A stretch of DNA of 64,000 bases from Anastatus disparis (GCA_017163975.1 JAFFSR010000345.1:72001-136000); one strand, 5' to 3'. Shown: positions 1-11,050, counted from the stretch's first letter. Notes: a model not told the origin generated them from the letters alone. A program made the numbers and translations.

Positions 1-1209
1 GTCATGACCGTATTTATTACAGTGGGAGCATGTAGGTTTATCCTCTTTTTTATCTAATCGATAATTTTTTTGTCGATCTTGTGAAAAGCTTCTATCACGT
101 GTGTAATTTTTATCCGGTGTTGAATGTTTCTCACGATTTCTTGAATCATATCTAGAATGACTCCTATCTCTTGAATGTTTTTCATATCTATCTCTTCTGG
201 ATCTCTCCTCATGTTTATTATAATTTCTATTTCGAAGTTCTTTGTCTTCTTTTCGGAGTTTTTCTTTGTATAAAGCTTGTTGATGCGCTATCGGTAAAGT
301 GTGTGGTTTATTTTGTTGTACGGCTAAACGTAAGCCTTTTGAATACAAACCTCTTATAAATTTCGAAATCGCGTTTTTATTTACATAAAGCCGGTGCATA
401 TCTCTAAAATCGTCGTTTGAACCGTCTATTGAAATCTGTATTCGACGATTTATGTTATTATAACTTTGTATATTATCCGCCACCTTTTCATTTGTTCTCT
501 GTCTCATAGAGTTACGCATTTCAGCTAATTGATCATATTCAAGTTCTAGTTTTTCAAAGTGTGTGTTATAACATTCTTTGAGTTGCACTGCCGTAGTCAC
601 TTGATTTCTTTCAAATACTTCTTGTGCCTTTCCTTTAAGCTTAACTGCTATTACCTTCCGTACAAGCGCTGATATTTCCTGCTCAGAGCTAAGTTGTCGG
701 GAGGCGCAAATGATTTGATCAATAAATGCGCTAATATCTGTTGATCCATCATATTCCCTTATCTCTGTTAAGAGTTCACGTATCAATAAATGATGTTCTC
801 TCTTTAATCCCGAAAGAACATTTAATCTAGGGTTGTTGTTTCTAACTGCAGGTGGTATACTTGGGATTGGTGGTGGATTTTTATTTTCTGTCATCTGAGT
901 ATTTAAAATATGTAATTGTTCTGTCAATAATATTAATTGCTTTTCTAATGCGTCGGCCTTTTCCTTTTGACGTTGCGATTCTTGCACTACATTTTGTTCG
1001 TCTTGATCGCATTGCGTTATGTCTTCATTCGATTTAAATTTCTTTAGTAAACTGTCCATCTCACTGGGTTTTGAATTTATTTTTAATTTATAAAGACCGT
1101 CTGTAGTGTCGTAGAAATTGTTAGAAACGTCAGAAAGGGAAGTAGCTGATCGTGGGGTATTTTTCGATCTTACACTATCGTTATCGTCTTCACGATAATC
1201 ACAACACAT
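1..1209 (-). CDS. gag: Partial Gag polyprotein of an LTR retrotransposon (runs off the window)
   Basis: Reading the minus strand from the ATG at 1209 gives 403 uninterrupted codons to the window edge. The order is: an acidic/polar N-terminus; a Q/E/K-rich probable coiled coil (about residues 65-105); a capsid-like region (about 125-290, with AFIDQIICASRQLSSEQEIS); a basic Arg/Ser/Asp-rich linker; and, in the last residues, a CCHC zinc knuckle (CSHCNKYGHD, with the final Cys beyond the edge). This is the layout of a Ty3/gypsy-type Gag that packages element RNA in cytoplasmic particles. The start was chosen because it is the furthest upstream in-frame Met seen, 534 bp inside the LTR. An alternative start is the Met at codon 51 (about position 1059). 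No stop or frameshift is visible, so this copy could be young. Protease, RT and integrase should lie outside the window. Superfamily assignment is by inference. Confidence 0.85.
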   Translation of the reverse strand, partial: MCCDYREDDNDSVRSKNTPRSATSLSDVSNNFYDTTDGLYKLKINSKPSEMDSLLKKFKSNEDITQCDQDEQNVVQESQRQKEKADALEKQLILLTEQLHILNTQMTENKNPPPIPSIPPAVRNNNPRLNVLSGLKREHHLLIRELLTEIREYDGSTDISAFIDQIICASRQLSSEQEISALVRKVIAVKLKGKAQEVFERNQVTTAVQLKECYNTHFEKLELEYDQLAEMRNSMRQRTNEKVADNIQSYNNINRRIQISIDGSNDDFRDMHRLYVNKNAISKFIRGLYSKGLRLAVQQNKPHTLPIAHQQALYKEKLRKEDKELRNRNYNKHEERSRRDRYEKHSRDRSHSRYDSRNREKHSTPDKNYTRDRSFSQDRQKNYRLDKKEDKPTCSHCNKYGHD

Positions 1210-1743
1210 ACACAGGTGATGTTCCTATGTGTCAACCTCTCAAGCGTGTGTGCTCCGGCTTGAGACGTTGTATGTCTTATAAATAACTTATAAATAAAAT
1301 TAATGTTACAGAAAGTTAGACATGCCTTTATTTTTCGGCTTGTCCCGCTGTGTGCTTAAAATTATTGTACGACTAACTTGAAGGTTTTTAAGAGATAATG
1401 TTTTTGAAGATCTAGTTGGCTGCGTCTCTTTAACCGCTGGCGGTGCAGAAGACCTCTTTTATTATAGAGATGATCCTCTCTTTATCCCTGGGGATGCAGA
1501 CGTAGCCTGATGAACCCTTCAACTACTGATAATTTACTCCTGAGAGTGTGGTCTATTGCCACTAGATTAAAGATAAGTTTTCTTGATATCGGAGTTTCGT
1601 TTAATTGTCTTTTATCACTTAGCTTCTTTTAATTTTTAAACTCCTTCGTTTTCTCCTGAGAGAAAATATTTTAAGAAATCGGAGTTTCATTTAATCACTT
1701 TTATCACTTGGCTTCACTATCCTCTTACGCTGCCACCAATTTA
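1210..1743 (-). other. Leader and primer-binding site of the minus-strand LTR retrotransposon
   Basis: This is untranslated sequence between the LTR and gag. Reading minus strand from the LTR end, after a few bases comes TGGTGGCAGCGTAAGAGGA (1738 down to 1720). It begins TGG like a tRNA-primer site and sits where one is expected. The tRNA is not identified. No ORF is visible in the leader. Confidence 0.6.
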
Positions 1744-2351
1744 TGTTAACCGTTGGAACTGTATTTATTAATTTGTAAAGTTTGATTTATTAAACTTTAT
1801 TTAATAAACTTGATTTATTAATTTTTTAAAATTTTAATTAATATTATAACTTATTTTTGTAATTTAGGAGGTTGATTGTTTAGGATAGGTATCCAAGAAT
1901 AAAAGAATATTTATATATATGTGTGTGTGTTGAATTGAACTTATCTTTATTTCTCCTTCTTACCCTTTAGTACAATAATTTTAGACGAAGCGTAGCCTTA
2001 GACGGTAAGTATGAAATTAAGCTTGCGTGCTAAAGACTCTTGGGTTTTAATACTATGGGTAAAAGACAGTTGCATTCTTTCGTATGTATGATATTATTGA
2101 TACTTTTATAATTTCGGGGAAAAAATTGATTGAATTTTGCATGTGATGCAGTTTAGAGTTCGATCGCCTCTTGTGCGTCGCATTCTTGTGTGTCGCATTC
2201 TTGCGAATGTGTAACGTTATTGTTTGCTATCGCAGTCTTAAGGTAGAAGACTTGACATATAATGCGTACGGAGTTCAATCACCCTTGAGCGAAATGTGCA
2301 AAATGGATATAAGTATAAATGTGCAATGAATGTTTGTCTTTGTTTACAACA
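1744..2351 (-). repeat. 5' LTR of the minus-strand retrotransposon, 608 bp
   Basis: On the plus strand the block starts TGTTAACCG and ends TTTACAACA, giving TG...CA termini. It aligns along its whole length with a second copy at about 27716-28316 (shared landmarks: GCGTAGCCTTAGACGGTAAG, TATGAAATTAAGCTTG, ACATATAATGCGTACGGAGT). It is followed on the minus strand by a primer-site-like sequence and gag, so it is the 5' LTR of that element. Outside it (2352 onward) lies Helitron helicase sequence, so the element probably landed in a Helitron relic. Confidence 0.8.
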
Positions 2352-3464
2352 GTACGTACAGCATTTAAATTACTATTGAACATATCTTAAGGCACAATAT
2401 GTGATATTAGTGCCAACAGCGAAACAGGTGAAAAAATGAAAAATGTATCAATTTTCATCTGGGATAAAATCACAATAACATCAAAATACGCTTTTAAAGA
2501 CGTCGATCGCATGTTGAAAGATGTATGTGATAATAATCATCCGTTTTGAGGGAAAACATTTATTATATCAGGTGATTTTAGACAAACATTGCCTATAGTA
2601 AAACATGGAAATAGAACACAGTAGAAAATTGTGTAAAAACAGCTGTTTTTAACGGAATCAGATAATGAATTTAAAAATTGCTTACTCAATATAGGAAATG
2701 GTAATTTTCATTCAAAATATGAAAACGGAAATGAAGTTATACAAATTCCAACAGAAATATTGTCAAGGCGCAGTCTAATTGGTGAAATGTACGGACATAA
2801 TATAAATATCGAAAATTGTGACTATTACTGAAATATTATATTAGCACCGAAAAACGTAGATGTAACAGAAATGAATGAAAAAGTTTTATCAAAAATAAAT
2901 GAACCAGTTATAGAGTACTTGAGCATTGACTCTGCAAATGATGTAAATGACGAAAGTTCAGACGTAATTTTGCCAACAGAATTTGGAAATTCTTTAACGC
3001 CCAACGATTCACCTCAACATAGTTTATAATTAAAATAAGGAGCTATAGTAATGCTTCTAAGAAATGTTAATTTGAATGAAGGACTTTGTAACAAAACCCG
3101 ATTAGTAATAACAAAACTAAAACAATTTACTTTCATTGCGCCAATATTAACGAGGAGTAAAAAAGGAAGCACTATATTCTTACCACGTATGACCTTATCA
3201 GCAAATGATAAACTGCCATTTAAAATGACCAAAAAACGATTTCCTGTAAAACCTACTCATGTAATGACTATTAATAAGTCGCAAGAACAATCATTTTAAA
3301 AAGTAGGAGTGTATTTATTAACACCAATTTTTCCTTATGGGCAGTTATAAGTGGCACTTTCAAAGACTACTAATAAAAAAGAATTGAAAATATTAACAGA
3401 AAAATCAAGAAAAGTTAAAGATAAAATGGTCCATACAAACATCGTTTATAAAGAAATATTCTAA
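2352..3464 (+). pseudogene. Decayed Helitron Pif1-family helicase, C-terminal part
   Basis: Conceptual plus-strand translation shows pieces typical of the Helitron helicase. There is a Walker-B-like region (IFIWDK, where an acidic residue is expected after WD). There is the GDFRQTLPIVKHG motif at about 2571-2610, and later LLRNVNLNEGLCN, PRMTLSANDK and VMTINKSQ motifs (3051-3299). The Helitron enzyme is normally a Rep/helicase fusion that unwinds DNA during rolling-circle transposition. Only the helicase half is seen. Stops interrupt it (for example after DNNHPF, after RTQ, after PQHSL, and after SQEQSF where a Gln-to-stop-type change follows the conserved motif). The N-terminal side is truncated by the LTR at 2351. 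Non-functional. Confidence 0.85.
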
Positions 3465-3554
3465 AACCACAATACAAAAATTAAATATAATGAATAAAAA
3501 AATAAAATCAAACATTTGAAACTCTAATAAAATATTGAATATAAAAAAATTAAA

Positions 3555-4340
3555 AATTAAGAAGTGGAGTTCAGCGCTGTGTGGTTAAAAATCACGGCTG
3601 CTATTGTTAGTTATGTGCCATTGAAAAAACGCAATTGCTTTTTCAAATGCTGTATGGCTAAAAAGACATGGTTGCTATTGTAAGCGCTGTGATGGGGAAA
3701 AACGCTAAAACTACTGTAAGCGCTGTGTAATTAGAAATTCGCAGCTGCTTTTCAGAGCACTATCTGATTTTAAAAATGCGGCTGCTATTTTAAGAGCTGA
3801 AGATGAAAAACGCAACAACTATTGTAAGCGCTGTGTAATTAAAAATTCGTAACAGCTATTTTGAGCACTGTGTGGTTAAAAAAACGTGGCTGCTATTGTA
3901 AATGCTGTGTAGTTGAAAAACAACAACTATTGTAAGCGCTGTGTAATAGCAAATTTACAGCTACTTTTTTTAGCACTTTGTAGTTAAAAAAAACGCGGCT
4001 GCTATTGTAAGCGCTGTGTTATTAAAAATTCATAATTGCTATTTTGAGTGCTGTGTAGTTACAAATTCGCGGCTGCTATTTTGAATGCTGTGTGGTTGAA
4101 AAATGCGGCTGCTATTGTAAGCGCTGTGTAATTAAAAATTCACAGTTGCTATTTTAAGCGCTGTGTAGTTTCAAATTCGTGGCTGGTATTTTGAACGCTG
4201 TGTAGTTAAAGGAACTCGACCGCCAATGTGAGCACAATATTATTGATAAGACGCGACTTCTATTGTAAAGTTGTATAATAAAAATAACACGACTGTTATC
4301 GTTAGCGCTGGGTAGTTAAAGGAACGTGGATATTAATATG
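3555..4340 (+). repeat. Degenerate ~37-bp tandem array (GCGCTGTGTAGTTAAAAATT type)
   Basis: About 20 diverged units repeat a theme of GCGCTGTGTAGTTAAA, a short A/T stretch, then GCGGCTGCTATTTTGA or GCTGCTATTGTAA. Two alternating unit flavours recur, one with TATTTTGA and one with TATTGTAA. It lies directly 3' of the helicase relic, so it may be the 3' tail of that Helitron or an independent minisatellite. No coding potential. From 4341 to 4615 I see no feature. Confidence 0.8.
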
Positions 4341-4615
4341 AGTGTTAAGCAAAAAAGAACTGAAATTATTATCAAAAGTAACGTCTAAAGCCGGATCTGT
4401 TATGATAAAAAAGACAGTCTGAATAAATCAAATAATACAAGAAAATATAATTAAAAATAATCACTATAGAATCAAGCCTTGATGCGTAACGACGTGGGAC
4501 AAAACGTAAAATTTGAAATTCATTACAAAATAAACAGATCTTGATCATCATTATCATCATCAACATTAATGTGTGGACGTACGTGTGTATGAACAGAAGC
4601 AAAGAAACAGAGTCA

Positions 4616-5090
4616 AAGGGCGGCATCGGAGTCACGGAATGATTTCATAAAAAAGAAGACAGGGAGAGTCACACGCAGACAAAATGGCAGAGACAGAAAA
4701 ATGAGACACAGAACATAGAAACAAAGATGAACAAACGGAGACAGAGAGATGAAAAGGTGGAGACGAAGAGATGAAAACGAAAGAATGGAGATGGAGAGAC
4801 GTAGACGGAGGTATGGAGACATAGGCAAAGAGACAGAGACAGAAACAAAGACAGATAAACAGAGACAAAGAGATGAAGACAGAGAAATAGAAATAAATAG
4901 ACAAACACGGAAAAACAGAGACGAAGAGATAAAGAGTCGGAGACAGAAAGACAAAGACAGAGAAATGGAGATACACGGAGACGCAGAGACGGAGAGGGAT
5001 ACGGAGAGACGAAGACGGAGTGATGGAGACGGAGAGACGGAGACGGAGAGACGAAGATGGAGAGTCTGAAACGGAGATATGGAGTGATGG
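4616..5090 (+). repeat. GAGACGGA-type purine array (copy 1)
   Basis: This is a plus-strand purine-rich run built from GAGACG/GAGACGGA with many one-base variants. Long open frames on both strands (Ser/Leu/Arg-rich one way, Arg/Glu/Asp-rich the other) are a consequence of the repeat lacking stops. They are not genes. The same array type occurs at 9911-10275, 10665-11050 and, reverse-complemented, 60090-64000. Confidence 0.9.
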
Positions 5091-5235
5091 ATATTGTGTA
5101 TGTGTGTATGTGTGTGTGTGTATATGATTATGTGTATGTGTTTGGATATGTGTATATGTGTGAATGTGTATGTATGTATGTATGTGTATGTGTGCATGCA
5201 TATGTTAATGGTGCACGTGTGTATGTGTATGTTTG
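5091..5235 (+). repeat. TG/TATG-rich microsatellite adjoining the purine array
   Basis: This is a GTGTATGTGTG-type run. In every GAGACGGA array copy with an intact right side, the purine array passes into such a TG/TATG tract. Confidence 0.85.
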
Positions 5236-5630
5236 TATGTGACAATAATGCAAAAGATATTCACGTGAGAAAAAAAAAGTCTCAATTCTTCACTTTAATA
5301 TAATAGTAGTAATAAGATGTTTGTTGACAAAGAAATTTTTCTTCTGTCTAGAATCTAGTCAAGTCTAGGCTCTACTTATGTCTTAACCCATATGTATGTA
5401 TGTGTTAATGTATATGTATAAGCGTACGTGTATGTGTGTATGTGTACAAGTATACTTGTGTGTATATATATGTATGTTTGGCAAAATCGCAAGAATGTAT
5501 GAAAGAGGAAAAGTCTAAATTTTATACTTAATATAATAATAGTGATGTTTGTTATTAAAGGATTTATTTTCTGTCAAGAAGCTTGTCAAGTCTAGGCTTT
5601 AATTATGATATAATTATGTCTTAAACCATA
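5236..5630 (+). repeat. Two diverged tandem copies of a ~155-bp tag (5236-5395 and ~5480-5630)
   Basis: Both copies run ATGCAAAAGATATTC-like start (GCAAGAATG in the second), AAAGTCT, TTAATATAATA, GATGTTTGTT, TTCTGTC, GTCAAGTCTAGGCT, then TTATGTCTTAA and CATATGT. They are separated by a TATG-rich run. The first ~65 bp of this tag reappears at 10595-10662 and, reverse-complemented, at 59965-60045, each time next to the purine array. Confidence 0.75.
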
Positions 5631-5707
5631 TGTGTGTATGTGTATATTTGTGTGTATAAATGTACATGTATGTGTGTGTATGAGTATGTTATATATGAAT
5701 GTACCTG

Positions 5708-5711
<4 letters not shown>

Positions 5712-5797
<86 letters not shown>

Positions 5798-5798
5798 T

Positions 5799-5831
<33 letters not shown>
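5712..5831. repeat. (TA)n microsatellite
   Basis: An almost pure TA run with a few TTA/ATT interruptions near the right end. Confidence 0.95.
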
Positions 5832-5854
5832 ATGTGTATATATATAAATATATA

Positions 5855-6554
5855 TATATTCATTTATTAATTTATGTTGTTGTGGGCCATATTCGTGTCA
5901 GTATGTAAAGAGCATGCTAAATTTTTATTGGCATCACATATGTCTCAGACGCACTTCTCGACTCTTTACAAGATTTATATGTCTCAGTAGAAATTAATAT
6001 AACATCACCAATCCTATCATGTTTCGTTCGATATCTCAAAGAGCAACCATATTGGACGTAGGTTATTGAAAAAAAATGACTCGTGCTTCGAGAGCAGACA
6101 TACTCCTTACAAAATGTCAATCTAAAAAACAAAAGAAAAAATTAATAGAACTGAAATTTAATTTTGAAAGTATTGAAAAAAAGATTAATATTTTCAACCA
6201 ATAAGTTATAGTTCCTTATACGGCCTACTTTGGACATAAAATCATCTATGTCCTTTGGCCTTTTATTCAGGTAGAATCTGAATCTTGAACAATTTTTGCC
6301 GCTTTAGCAGAAATCTACCTCGGGCGCACCTTCGGCAATTTCAGCTCAAGCTACAAACATTGTTCTCGATCTATATTCCACCTGAATACGGCCAAAGAAC
6401 ATTTATAAGTAATTTATATATGTATATAAATGTTCGTGTATTTATGTGTATAAGTATGTATGTATGTATGTATATGTATGTATATGAGTCTACCTGTATA
6501 TGTATATATATATATATATTCATTTATTAATTTATGTTGTCATGGGCCATATTC

Positions 6555-6556
<2 letters not shown>
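5855..6556 (+). repeat. Pair of ~40-bp direct repeats (5855-5893 and 6518-6556)
   Basis: TTCATTTATTAATTTATGTT followed by G-or-C, then TGGGCCATATTCGT, is present at both ends of a ~660-bp block, each copy next to a TA run. This looks like a local duplication anchored in TA tracts. The block between holds the small inverted repeat at 6249-6402 and otherwise nothing I recognise. Confidence 0.7.
6249..6402. mobile_element. ~155-bp inverted-repeat (MITE-like) element
   Basis: The left arm GTCCTTTGGCC...TATTCAGGTAGAATCTG is the reverse complement of the right arm ATATTCCACCTGAATACGGC CAAAGAAC, with a few mismatches. No coding capacity. A small non-autonomous DNA element is the simplest reading. 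The target duplication is not clear. Confidence 0.5.
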
Positions 6557-6557
<1 letters not shown>

Positions 6558-6647
<90 letters not shown>

Positions 6648-6838
6648 AAGCAGTAGAGAATAGTGGTTTCCAGAAAATATCTGTATTTTTGAGTGCGTGT
6701 GCGTGTGCGTGTGCGTGTTTGTGCGTGTGCGTGTGTGTGTGCGTGTGCGTGTGCGTGTGCGTGTGCGTGTGCGTGTGCGTGTGCGCGCGTGTGTGTGTGT
6801 GTGTGTGCGTGTGTGTGTGTGTGTGTGTGCGTGTGTGC
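6558..6838. repeat. (TA)n (6558-6643) and (GT/GC)n (6690-6838) microsatellites
   Basis: A pure TA run is followed, after ~45 bp, by a GTGC/GT run with regular GTGCGT periodicity that degenerates into GT. Cys/Val and His/Thr open frames across it are repeat artefacts. From 6840 to 7236 the sequence is AT-rich with no feature seen. Confidence 0.95.
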
Positions 6839-7587
6839 CAATCAAATTTCGAAAACTACTTCATGAATTGGCTTCCAGTTTTGCATAGAATCAATTTTTT
6901 CGTCTAGCTGAGAGGAAAGCTATTAAAAATTAATTTTTGTAGCGTGGTTTTTAAAAAATTTTAAAGATTTTGAGAATAATTTTTATTTTTCTTTTATTTT
7001 TCTTTATTTTACGTATAGTACTCGATAGTTTTGTTCTAAAATTTGCAGGGACACTATTTGCAACTGTTAATAAAAAGAGAATTTTCAAGAACCAATTTTC
7101 TAAGTAAAGTTTTAATTTTAGAAAATTTTAAAAATTTTGAAAAAAGATTTAAAAATTTTGGAAACAATTTTCATTTTTCATTTTTTCTTGTTGATTGATA
7201 CAAAATGTATTTTGCGATAATATAATATATGACTACCTTAATTTACCTCGCTCCTAACGTAGCTTTGTTAAATTTTCATGTAATATATTAATATATATAA
7301 ATTAGTTAATTTTAAAATGAAAAAGAATTGCCTTAACTTATGAATTTTGGTGTTGAAGTTTCGTATTGTATTCAATTTTTATTAAAAAGAATTAAATAAA
7401 GTTACAATATGCATAAAAATTATTTAAATACAAATCATATCACGATGAATTAAAAATTTATTCAACTATATTGTATCTAAATCAATGTAAAAGTATGATA
7501 GGAATTAATTTTTTTAATCATGTGTTTCAATCACGATCCATGAAATAATCGAAAACAGTATTTAACGTTTACTAGAACTAACAACTG

Positions 7588-8365
7588 CACGGAGAAAGGA
7601 AAGTACTGTTAAAATAGATACTAAATCTAGTATATCTAATTTATTTACTAAGGTATTTGAAAAAAAGTAACGATATGATTTCAATTAGTACTATAGTTTG
7701 AATTTTAGGGACTAATGTTGGTATTATTATATTATGAACCGAAAGTATAAATTTTTGATGCTTAGTACTGTTTTTTTCGGTACTAAGACTGACATTTCAC
7801 CAAATATGGTTGTTAATCTTTTTCGGTGCGGTTTTTTCTGTTACTAAAATTATAAGTTGATAAATATAGAATTATTTGAATAATATGTAAAACTTTTGAA
7901 TTACTAATAATTAATTTTCTAATTCGTGATATTTAAGTAATAAAACGATACATGGTTATTTGCCATACTCCGTTTTAAAAAAGTTAGCTCATGAGTTAAA
8001 AATTAATTATTAGTAGTTCAGAATTGTCATATATTATATAATTTACATTATATTTATCAACTGTTATAAATTGTTATATAATTTAATGGTTTTTACGTTA
8101 TTAGGTATTAATTATATTAAAGTTTTATACTTGACAGCGCCGCAGTGCATGTTATTGGTAATATGTTAGTATAAGATAATTAAGTTTAGTAGTACGAAAA
8201 AATTCGGTACTGTATCAAATCTTTTTTGGGATAAGTTGCGTCGAAAGATGTATTAATATGGGTCGTCTTAATTTATGTACTAAGCATCAATTAAAAAACG
8301 ACTGGTAATGTTTTTTTAGCTGCTGACTCGTCGGTACATTTTTTAGGTATTTTTTTTTCGTGTGC
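7588..8365. mobile_element. ~780-bp imperfect foldback element
   Basis: Nested inverted similarities lie around a centre near 7960: GCACGGAGAAAGGAAAGTAC against GGTATTTTTTTTTCGTGTGC at the ends, TTCGGTACTAAG against TTCGGTACTG inside, ATAAGTTGATAAATATA against TATATTTATCAACTGTTAT, and ACTAATAATTAATTTTCTAA against AAAAATTAATTATTAGTAG. No ORF. It reads as an old non-autonomous element. 8366-8759 holds nothing recognised. Confidence 0.5.
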
Positions 8366-8759
8366 GCAAGCGCAAATTCAAGATTAACGCTGGAACTTGA
8401 TAATCTTCAGTATTCAAAAGATTGAGATTCATCTATGAGATTTGAATTCATGTTCATGATTTCAGAATTGAGTATAACTTGAAACTCAAGTATCTTGGGT
8501 ATCAGCAGTTATTTTTGTTGGGTGGGATGTAAAGTTTATTAAAAGGTGGAAAATGGATGTAAAATGAGTAGAAAATGGGTGTTCTTAAAAAAGGGTTCAA
8601 AATAAGAGTTCTATGGGTAAGATATGGCTGGTCAACGACTGAAATTTTTTTAGAAACTATATTATATAGAAAGATCTACATCTCTTCATATCATATAAAG
8701 TTTTCGCCACCGTTGTCGACGCTGCCACCGTGTATAAGAATCAATCGTGTTCTCAGTTA

Positions 8760-8995
8760 GCCATAATATAGCTGAAATTTAGCTAAAATTTCGTTAAAAT
8801 AGTAGCTACAAGTTAGCTAAAAGTTGGCTAAAAAATAGCTAAAAGTTAAATAAAAGTTAGCTGAAAATTAGTTAAAACTTAGCAGAACTAGGATATTTAC
8901 CTGAAAATTAGCTAAATTTATTCTTAAAATCAGTTAAATTATACAAAATTTTAATAGAAATTGACGAAAAGTCAGTTAAAAATTAGCCGAGTGAG
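8760..8995 (+). repeat. Short-period array of AGCTAAAAGTT-like units
   Basis: About 20 degenerate 10-12-bp units built on TTAGCTAAAA or AGTTAGCTGAAA. No coding capacity. Confidence 0.8.
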
Positions 8996-9235
8996 TAAAA
9001 TTTAGCTGTATTAGAAATGCGCTGCAAACAAAAAATTTTTTTTTTTCTAGAAGTTAGTCTAGTGTAGACTCCAATAATATATGATAATTGAAGTCTATAC
9101 TTGAATAGAAAGAGAAAATTAAGAAGGGTATCTGATAATGGAGGGGGTAAAAGAAAAACGAAGGAAGAAAGAATAGAGACTGAAAAAAAGATAATAAAAC
9201 AAATTATCGTGAAACATAGATAAAGAGAGAAATAC

Positions 9236-9300
9236 ATATCGTCAGGTAAGAAGATAATGGTTACAACTCAGACTGACCTTTTTCTCCTCACCTGACGATA
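9236..9300. repeat. Short inverted repeat TATCGTCAGGT / ACCTGACGATA
   Basis: Perfect 11-bp inverted copies lie at 9238-9248 and 9290-9300 around a ~40-bp loop. It could be the remnant of a small element. 8996-9235 is otherwise unannotated. Confidence 0.6.
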
Positions 9301-9349
9301 TACTAAAGGCTAAATGAATCCCAAACATAAGGTATAAGAAACGTGCTTG

Positions 9350-9600
9350 CATATAATAATTACTCATTATATAGGAGTCAATAAGAAATTGCCATTTTTA
9401 TTACGACAGAATGCGCAGATCCGTAGGACCTAAGAGCTGTAGAAAAAGGTAGTTCCTCTTTAATATAGAATAACTGCTAATTATATAGGAACCAATAGAA
9501 AAGGCAAATCTTATTACAAGAAAAATTACACACACATAAAAAATGCACGAATTCGAAGAACCAGAGATTCGTATAAAAAGGTGGTATCACTTTAATATAA
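9350..9600 (+). repeat. Two diverged tandem copies of a ~125-bp unit
   Basis: Both copies share TAATTATATAGGA-like start, CAATA, TTATTAC, GCA, GA(A/T)CC, AGAG, GTA(T/G)AAAAAGGT and CTTTAATATA. The first is about 9353-9468, the second about 9470-9600. Not coding. Confidence 0.6.
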
Positions 9601-9910
9601 AACGAGCTCAATTTATCTCGCTCCTAACGTCTCTCCGTTAAATTTTCATATATTATATTAATATGTATAAATTAACCAATTTTAAAGTCAAAAAAATTGC
9701 CTCAGTTTATAAATTTTTATATTGCAGTTTTGTTTAAAATTTAGTTTTTATATATTTAAAAAAAAAATTAATTAAAGTTCCAATATGCATAAAAATTGTT
9801 TAAATACAAATAATATCATCATGATAAATTAAAAATTTGTTTTACTGAATTCCATTTAAATTAATGAAAAAATATGATAAGAATTCATTCTTTTTAATTA
9901 TGTGTTTCAG

Positions 9911-10275
9911 ACAGAGGGACGGAGATGAAGAATCAGAGACGTAGGAACGGAGACGGAGAGACAAAAACTCAGAGACAGAGACGGAGAGACGGAAAGAAGG
10001 AGACAGAGAGACGGAAAGAAGGAGACAGAGAGACGGAAAGAAGGAGACAGAGAGACGGAAAGAAGGAGACAGAGAGACGGAAACAGAGAGACTTAGACGG
10101 AGAGGCAGAGACGGAGAGAAATAGACATAGGGACGGAGATTGTGGGACGGAGAGATGGAGACAAAAATACGGAAATAGAGAAATGGAGACGGAGAAATGG
10201 AGACAAAGAAACAGAGACGGAGAGACGGAGATGGAGAGACGGAGACAAAGAGACGGACATGGAGAGGCAAATGTT
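9911..10275 (+). repeat. GAGACGGA-type purine array (copy 2)
   Basis: Purine array as at 4616, here including five near-perfect iterations of AGACGGAAAGAAGGAGACAG (9985-10085). Open frames across it are artefacts. Confidence 0.9.
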
Positions 10276-10424
10276 GTGTATGTGTATGTGCGTATGTGTA
10301 TATGTGTGCGTGTATGTATGTATGTATGTATGTATATGTGTTCATGTGCATGTATTTGTGTGTTTATGTGCATGAGTGTATGTGTATGTGTGTATGTGAC
10401 ATGTATATGTAAAAATGTAATTAG

Positions 10425-10475
<51 letters not shown>

Positions 10476-10549
10476 GTGTGTGTGTGTGTGTGCGCGCGTG
10501 CGTGCGTCCGTGTATGTGTGTGTGTGTGTGTATGTGTAGGTGCACGCGC

Positions 10550-10598
<49 letters not shown>

Positions 10599-10662
10599 GT
10601 GACAATTATGCAAAAGATGTTCTCATGAGAATAAAGTTTTAATTCTTCACTTCAATATAATT
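10276..10662 (+). repeat. TG/TATG tract, two (TA)n runs and the conserved tag
   Basis: The TATG/TG tract (10276-10420), (TA)n at about 10427-10470, a GT/GC run, and (TA)n at about 10553-10594 are followed by the tag GTGACAATTATGCAAAAGAT through TTCTTCACTTCAATATAAT (10599-10662). This is the same order as at 5091-5300. Confidence 0.85.
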
Positions 10663-10664
10663 GT

Positions 10665-11050
10665 AATTACGGAGAGACGGAAATGGAGAGACGAAGAAGG
10701 AGAAACGGAGACGGAGAAACGGAGGTGGAGAAATGGAGAAGAAGAAACGGACATGGAGAAAGGGAGACGGAGAATCGGAGATGAAGAGACGGAGACGGAG
10801 AAACGAAGACGGAGAAACAGAGTTGAAGAAACGGAGACGAAGAAACGGAGACGGAGAGACGGAGAGATGCAGACGGTGACGGAGAGACGGTGATGGAGAT
10901 ACGGAGACGGAGAGATGGAGACCGGAAGATGGAGATGGAGACGGAGACGGAAAGACGGAGTCGTATAAACGGAGTCGCGGAGACGAAGATGGAAAGACGG
11001 AGACGGAAAAACGGAGACGAAGAAACAATGACGGAGATGGAGTAACGGAT
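10665..11050 (+). repeat. GAGACGGA-type purine array (copy 3) with TG tail
   Basis: The purine array begins immediately after the tag and is followed by a TATG-rich tail to about 11140. No genes. 11141-11478 contains nothing I recognise. Confidence 0.9.

Larger units (their letters stand above)
7237..9910 (+). repeat. Pair of ~300-bp dispersed direct repeats (7237-7530 and 9607-9910)
   Basis: Both copies start near CTCGCTCCTAACGT, continue GTTAAATTTTCAT, TATTAATAT, AATTGCCT, CAATATGCATAAAAATT, TTTAAATACAAAT, and end at ATCATGTGTTTCA or ATTATGTGTTTCA. The second copy ends where a GAGACGGA array begins. They could be copies of an unrecognised element or a local duplication. No ORF. Confidence 0.7.

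Noticed and set aside
4613..5245. 210-codon Ser/Leu/His-rich minus frame and companions
   Set aside because: Purine array plus TG microsatellite read in a stop-free frame. The same happens at 9842-10613 and 10639-11171.
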